A stretch of 64,000 nt of DNA from Paulinella micropora (lineage: Eukaryota > Cercozoa > Imbricatea > Euglyphida): the NCBI GenBank assembly GCA_009731375.1, contig BJOX01000119.1, forward strand, positions 325,452 through 389,451, written 5' to 3'. This document shows positions 57,163 to 64,000 of this stretch, piece after piece. The translations under genes were made by a program, and so were the position numbers. Below the pieces are notes generated by a model. The model saw only the letters and a program-made list of their open reading frames with translations. It was not told where the DNA came from and did no database searches. Positions within the stretch are counted from its first letter, which is position 1. The number at the start of each line of letters is the position of its first letter.

Positions 57163-57416
57163 CATATGTATATGCATATGTATATGCATAGGTATATGTA
57201 TATGTATATGCATATGTATATGTATATGTATATGTATATGCACGTGTGTATGTATGAGTATATACATATGTGTAGGCTTATGCCGAGGTATAGGTATAGG
57301 TATAAGTTTAGGTGTAAGCTTTGGTATAGCTATAGCTATAGGTATAGGTGTAGGCGTTGGTATAGGTATAGGTACAGGGATAGGTGTAGGTGTGTGCGTG
57401 TATGTGTTTGTTTTAC
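56831..57416. repeat. TATG/CATGTA hexamer arrays with an exon 8 copy
   Basis: TATGTG and TACATG/TATATG repeats at 56940-57245 and GGTATA-type repeats to 57400. 56880-56936 repeats the acceptor and first part of exon 8 (reading [14 protein letters not shown]) but lacks the rest. Confidence 0.8.
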
Positions 57417-57453
57417 CTCCATCGCAACACCAGCGACAGTAATCGCTCTTGAC
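57417..57453 (-). CDS. Exon 7: ADD domain 1 micro-exon with the first PHD cysteines
   Basis: 37 nt only, acceptor CCTAG and donor GGAG|GTAAAA, phase 0 in and 1 out. It reads VKSDYCRWCCDGG. The CRWC followed by a glycine pair is the start of the PHD part of the ATRX ADD domain. Being so small it would be missed by most gene finders, but the flanking phases fit and the motif is specific. Confidence 0.75.
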
Positions 57454-57650
57454 CTAGGTATATACTGCATGTGTGTGTACTTCACATACGAACCTTATCC
57501 CATGCTTATCACGATGAGGAGGATGAGGAGGCGCATTCTCTCTCTCTGTCTCCGCACACCCCCCNNNNNNNNNNNNNNNNNNNNNNNNNNNNNNNNNNNN
57601 NNNNNNNNNNNNNNNNNNNNNNNNNNNNNNTCTCTGTCTCTCTCCTTGAC
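57454..57650. other. Intron with a 66-N gap
   Basis: Short unique sequence, CT tract, N at 57565-57630, CT tract. Nothing else seen. Confidence 0.7.
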
Positions 57651-57713
57651 CCTCTGCCAGTCCACCGCGCGGTACTCATCGAAGCAGAATTTGCACAAAG
57701 GCACCTTCAGAAT
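57651..57713 (-). CDS. Exon 6: ADD domain 1, second C-x2-C pair
   Basis: 63 nt, acceptor ATACAG, donor AGAGG|GTCAAG, phase 0 both sides. It reads ILKVPLCKFCFDEYRAVDWQ then R. Together with exon 5 this gives HP-x-L-x-V-x2-C-x2-C-F, the pattern of the ATRX ADD domain. The donor sits 21 nt from the assembly gap at 57565-57630. Its acceptor region is copied in the upstream intron near 57843, 58252 and 58416. Confidence 0.72.
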
Positions 57714-58033
57714 CTGTATGAATTTTTCCCAGGCAGCCTCGTCAGAGACATGAGCAACGACAACAGCAATAGCAACAACAACGAGGGAACAGACTATGAC
57801 AACAACAACGACAATCATAAATAAGAATAGTAGTGATAGGATCTCTGTGAATTTTTCACACGTCCGCCTTGTCAGAGGCGAGACAATAACACAGCGCTCG
57901 CAATGGCGATGGAAGAAATACAGTAACAACCACAGCATCAGCTATAACAACAAAAATAGTACAATGACAAAAGCCAAAATAACATCAACAGTAACAACAA
58001 TATCAAGACTGAGTCAGGAACTGTATATGCATT

Positions 58034-58079
<46 letters not shown>

Positions 58080-58439
58080 NNNNNNNNNNCAACACTAAAC
58101 AACAGCAAGAAGAAGGCGCTTTCTACACCACCCTGATTTCCGGGTTCTGGGTGTGAAAGGTGGCCACCACAGGCCAGGCTTTTCAGGAAGCAAAAACCCA
58201 GAAAGTGGGCCCAGAAACCCGGAATTCCTGGGTGAGCTAGAATGACTCTAAGAAAATTTTCCCAATCAGCCTCGGCAACGACGACAAAAACAGCAGTAGC
58301 AACGGTGACGGAAGAGAGAAATAACGACGACAACATAACACCAATACTGACAAGAACATCGACAATAACATCATGAATAATAATAATAACAATGATAACA
58401 AGTCAGAAGGTATAAATTTTGTCCCAAGCAGGCCTCGCC

Positions 58440-58472
<33 letters not shown>

Positions 58473-58773
58473 TAGATAGATAGATAGATAGATAAATAGA
58501 TAGAGAGACATTAGCAAGGACAAACAGAAAAATAATAACAACAGAGAAATTTGCAAGGACAAAGAGAATCATAATAACAACAGAGACATTAGCAAGGACA
58601 AAGAGAATAATGATAACAACAGAGACATTAGCAAGGACAAAGAGAATAATGATAACAACAGCAACGACAGCAAGAAGAAAACAGAAGGTGATGCAAGGCG
58701 ATTGACACACACACACAAACACACACACAAACATACTCACACACACACACACTCTCTCTCTCTCTCTCTCTCT

Positions 58774-58821
<48 letters not shown>

Positions 58822-58835
58822 CACACACACACAGA

Positions 58836-58889
<54 letters not shown>

Positions 58890-58908
58890 AAGAAAGAGAG
58901 CAAGAGAC
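57714..58908. other. Intron 5: exon 6 acceptor copies, poly-C gap, 39-bp minisatellite
   Basis: ACA-rich sequence with copies of the exon 6 acceptor region at 57843, 58252 and 58416; poly-C and ten N at 58036-58089; M1 element; four units of about 39 bp (TTAGCAAGGACAAAGAGAAT) at 58504-58670; exon 5 end copy at 58683; CA, CT and TA tracts to 58880. Confidence 0.75.
58113..58252. mobile_element. Palindromic MITE-like element, family M1, copy 2
   Basis: Ends GGCGCTTTCTACACCACCC and, on the other strand, CTTAGAGTCATTCTAGCTCA. The centre shares TGGCCACCACAGGCCAGGCT with copy 1 in inverse sense. It lies in the intron between exons 5 and 6. Confidence 0.6.
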
Positions 58909-58986
58909 CGGGTGTGAATAGAAGGTAGTGCAAGGCGCCTGGCAAGTGGCACACCGATCATCCCCAAGAGAACGACTAGTGAGCTT
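58909..58986 (-). CDS. Exon 5: ADD domain 1, first C-x2-C of the GATA-like finger
   Basis: 78 nt, acceptor GAATAG, donor CCCG|GTCTCT, phase 0 on both sides. It reads KLTSRSLGDD then RCATCQAPCTTFYSHP. The C-x2-C followed at short distance by an HP pair matches the start of the GATA-like finger of ADD domains (ATRX, DNMT3), where the HP precedes the second C-x2-C. That second pair opens exon 6, in frame. A decayed copy of the 3' half lies at 58683-58712. Confidence 0.7.
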
Positions 58987-59036
58987 CTATTCACACACAC
59001 ACACACAGTGCCTTCTCAGTCTGCATTTTGTCTGTT

Positions 59037-59099
<63 letters not shown>

Positions 59100-59170
59100 G
59101 CCACCTTTTGGTACACTCGACGCTTGCCTGTTTTGGCTTCTTCGCTCTCGTGCTTGATTGTCGTCGGCAC

Positions 59171-59222
<52 letters not shown>

Positions 59223-59238
59223 TGTGTGTGTGCGTGTT

Positions 59239-59277
<39 letters not shown>

Positions 59278-59278
59278 G

Positions 59279-59376
<98 letters not shown>

Positions 59377-59590
59377 CACGTCAATTGGGACCGCACGTAC
59401 TTGTAAGGGTATCAAAGGTGAGGGATACACACATACACACATAGACACACAGACACACAGACACACACACACACACACACAAACACACACAAACACACAC
59501 ACACACACACACACAAACACACAAACACACACACACACACACAAACACACACGCACACACGCACACGCACACACACACACACCCACACCC

Positions 59591-59631
<41 letters not shown>

Positions 59632-59713
59632 CACACCTGTACACGGTGGTCGGATCAAAGCTGTCGGGCGCACACACACACACACCCACACACACACACA
59701 CACACACACAGAC
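58987..59713. repeat. CT, GA and CA tracts around exons 4 and 3
   Basis: (CT)n at 59038-59093, (GA)n at 59173-59218 and 59257-59370, (CA)n at 59428-59710. 59637-59672 repeats the end of exon 3 including its donor side. Confidence 0.85.
59105..59171 (-). CDS. Exon 4: charged linker before ADD domain 1
   Basis: 67 nt between a long CT tract with acceptor CTCAG and donor AAAAG|GTGGCG. It accepts phase 2 from exon 3 and leaves in phase 0, reading [20 protein letters not shown] then QK. It lies between GA/CT microsatellites. There is no domain signature; support rests on phase agreement on both sides and the charged, non-repetitive reading. Confidence 0.5.
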
Positions 59714-60144
59714 CTTGCGGTCGGATCAAAGCTGTCGGGCGCAGACCTCCGCCTCTTCTGCGCCGCTGGAGGATGGATATGATCCTTTGGAGCAAAACTT
59801 TTCTCCTGCTTCTCCGGCACATACGTCCAGAACTTATGGTTCACTTTCTTGAGGCTTCCCCACGGGCGTTTTTTCTTGACGTGGGGGTTTTCGACTGGGG
59901 TTGGGACGGCTGGTTGGTTGTGGTGGGAAGAAGAGGATGAGGATGAGGATGGTGATGGTGATGGTGATGGTGATGGCGATGAGGAGGAGGAGGAGGAGGA
60001 GGAGGAGGAGGAGGAGGAGGAGGAGGAGGAGGAGGAGGAGGATGAGAAGGCGGAGAAAGGGGAAGAATTTCCGGAATTTTTTTTGTCCGCCGCTGCGGCT
60101 GCCTCTTCTTCTACGTCTTCCTCCACATAAAACCAGCGCTTGCT
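59714..60144 (-). CDS. Exon 3: acidic, serine-rich and basic segment
   Basis: 431 nt, acceptor CGCAG, donor GCAAG|GTCTGT, phase 0 in and 2 out. It starts [19 protein letters not shown], then a serine run (about residues 35-80) encoded by a GAG/GAT-type repeat read on this strand, then a basic conserved-looking part ([19 protein letters not shown] and TYVPEKQEK) ending [14 protein letters not shown]. The basic part looks like a nuclear localisation or nucleic-acid binding segment; no known domain recognised. The frame is open well beyond the acceptor, so the true exon could be longer. A 24-bp perfect copy of its 3' part lies at 59649-59672. Confidence 0.65.
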
Positions 60145-63135
<2,991 letters not shown>

Positions 63136-63195
63136 CTGGGGGATACTCCGGGGGCATCGCGGACCGGATCTTGGTTAGGCGATGAGTGTTGCATG
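63136..63195 (-). CDS. Exon 2: end of the RanBP2-type zinc finger
   Basis: 60 nt with acceptor ATAG and donor CCAG|GTCTAG. Joined in phase 1 to exon 1 it begins A-C-N-T-H-R, which completes the finger as C-E-A-C followed by the N-T-x-R usual after the last cysteine of RanBP2 fingers. It then reads [14 protein letters not shown] and leaves in phase 1. The fit at the splice junction is the main support. The next exon of matching phase was not found in the simple repeats downstream. Confidence 0.6.
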
Positions 63196-63207
63196 CTATG
63201 TATATAC

Positions 63208-63240
<33 letters not shown>

Positions 63241-63420
63241 TAGATAGATAGATAGATAGATAGATAGCACGCTTCCATGACAGTTGCAATACATACACAA
63301 ATCAAACACATGCACTGATGCATACATAGAAGCGGGGCTTAGGATCTATACCAGCACAGGAATGAACACATGCAAACATACATGCACACGTGCATCCATG
63401 CGCGCTCTCCCTCTCTCTCC

Positions 63421-63488
<68 letters not shown>

Positions 63489-63574
63489 CAAACAAGTCAT
63501 CAGCACGCGCGCTGTCAGGGTACATATACATATACATACATATAGCGCGCTGTCAGGGTACATATACATATACA

Positions 63575-63607
<33 letters not shown>

Positions 63608-63640
63608 ACATACATATACATACACATATACATATGCATG

Positions 63641-63674
<34 letters not shown>

Positions 63675-63871
63675 CACAACATGGACAACACAGGTTATTA
63701 TATTCTGCGGCTAGCCAAAATTTCCACGTGTTTTACGGGCGAGCCGGCCCTGAGCCGGGCCGGCGAGCCCGTAAAACACGTGGAATTTGGCGAGGCAAAG
63801 ATGTGGTTTTCTCGGTCTCCTCACCACATTTTGAGGTGGTGACCGAGAAAACATAGACATGCAAGTCGCAC
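63196..63871. other. Intron 1: TA/GA tracts, CT tract, short duplicates, H1 element
   Basis: GATA and TA tracts to 63270, a CT tract at 63405-63484, and GCGCGCTGTCAGGGTACATA occurring twice (about 63508 and 63544) within a TACATA array; the H1 element follows at 63705. Unique sequence at 63270-63400 is unassigned. Confidence 0.7.
63705..63851. repeat. Double hairpin element, family H1, copy 2
   Basis: Palindromes at 63705-63796 (arms with CCACGTGTTTTACGGGC) and 63806-63851 (CTCGGTC and GACCGAG arms). Same plan as copy 1, and again just inside an intron, about 20 nt after the exon 1 donor. Confidence 0.7.
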
Positions 63872-63962
63872 CTTCACAGCGCGAGTTCTTGGCTGAGTTC
63901 TCTAGGGAACAGCGCGCACAGGTCCAAGGCTCGTCACTCCCTGAGCTCCTCCGCTTCTTCTT
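63872..63962 (-). CDS. Exon 1: first half of a RanBP2-type zinc finger
   Basis: 91 nt, entered after a CT-rich tract and acceptor CAG, leaving by donor AAG|GTGCGA in phase 1. It reads a basic stretch (KKKRRSSG) and then DEPWTCARCSLENSAKNSRC. This fits the RanBP2-type finger rule W-x-C-x2-C-x3-N-x6-C exactly; the fourth cysteine is supplied by exon 2. Such fingers bind single-stranded RNA or ubiquitin in known proteins; which applies here cannot be told. A double-hairpin element begins about 20 nt inside the following intron. The acceptor could also be three bases earlier. Confidence 0.7.
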
Positions 63963-63963
63963 C

Positions 63964-64000
<37 letters not shown>

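Noticed and set aside
59640-59672. Alternative end for exon 3 at the 24-bp copy
   Set aside because: The copy is separated from the exon by CA repeats and lacks the rest of the exon; treated as an echo.

Overview
Eukaryotic nuclear DNA, very rich in microsatellites. GT-AG introns, telomere-like CCCTAA runs, LTR, DIRS, Penelope-like and LINE-like retroelements, and a protein of chromatin zinc fingers rule out a prokaryote. I cannot name the organism. A repeat-rich alga or other protist (or a small invertebrate) fits best. Eight N gaps, several beside poly-C or poly-G, show that the assembly breaks at simple repeats.

The main content is a split gene on the minus strand running through almost the whole window, entering from beyond base 64000 and ending near 3087. 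I rebuilt 22 candidate exons by hand from splice sites, phase and domain logic. Exons 3-22 (60144 down to 3087) join in one phase-compatible frame of 912 codons including the stop. Reading order: RanBP2-type zinc finger (exons 1-2); an unresolved link; a basic and serine-rich segment (3-4); a complete ADD domain of the ATRX/DNMT3 type (5-9); a B-box (10-11); a long serine-rich region (12); a threonine/glutamate repeat (13); a second complete ADD domain (14-17); small linker exons (18-20); ankyrin repeats and the stop (21-22). Both ADD domains have all six C-x2-C pairs. The order would suit a histone-tail reader and protein scaffold, but function is inferred from domains only.

The introns carry decayed partial copies ('echoes') of the neighbouring exon: pieces of the 5' exon end with its acceptor lie upstream, and pieces of the 3' exon end with its donor lie downstream. 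At least ten exons show this.

The last large intron (6391-38153) holds the transposons: a gag fragment of an LTR element (9772-12955, minus), a DIRS-type tyrosine-recombinase retrotransposon (15082-19790, minus), and a second LTR element (22440 to about 36740, plus) whose integrase is split by a Penelope-like element (27751-35170). The Penelope-like element has the permuted order GIY-YIG, CxC, reverse transcriptase. All are broken by frameshifts or stops.

The rest is simple repeats: GATA/TATC over most of 1-9300, 38500-41000, 45000-53200 and 60200-63100; GTA at 60850-61985; CA/CT/TG tracts near many exons. Short dispersed modules sit inside the GATA arrays, a satellite of about 147 bp lies at 6625-7125 and 9315-9771, and two palindromic element families lie in introns of the large gene. 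I saw no tRNA, rRNA or CRISPR array.
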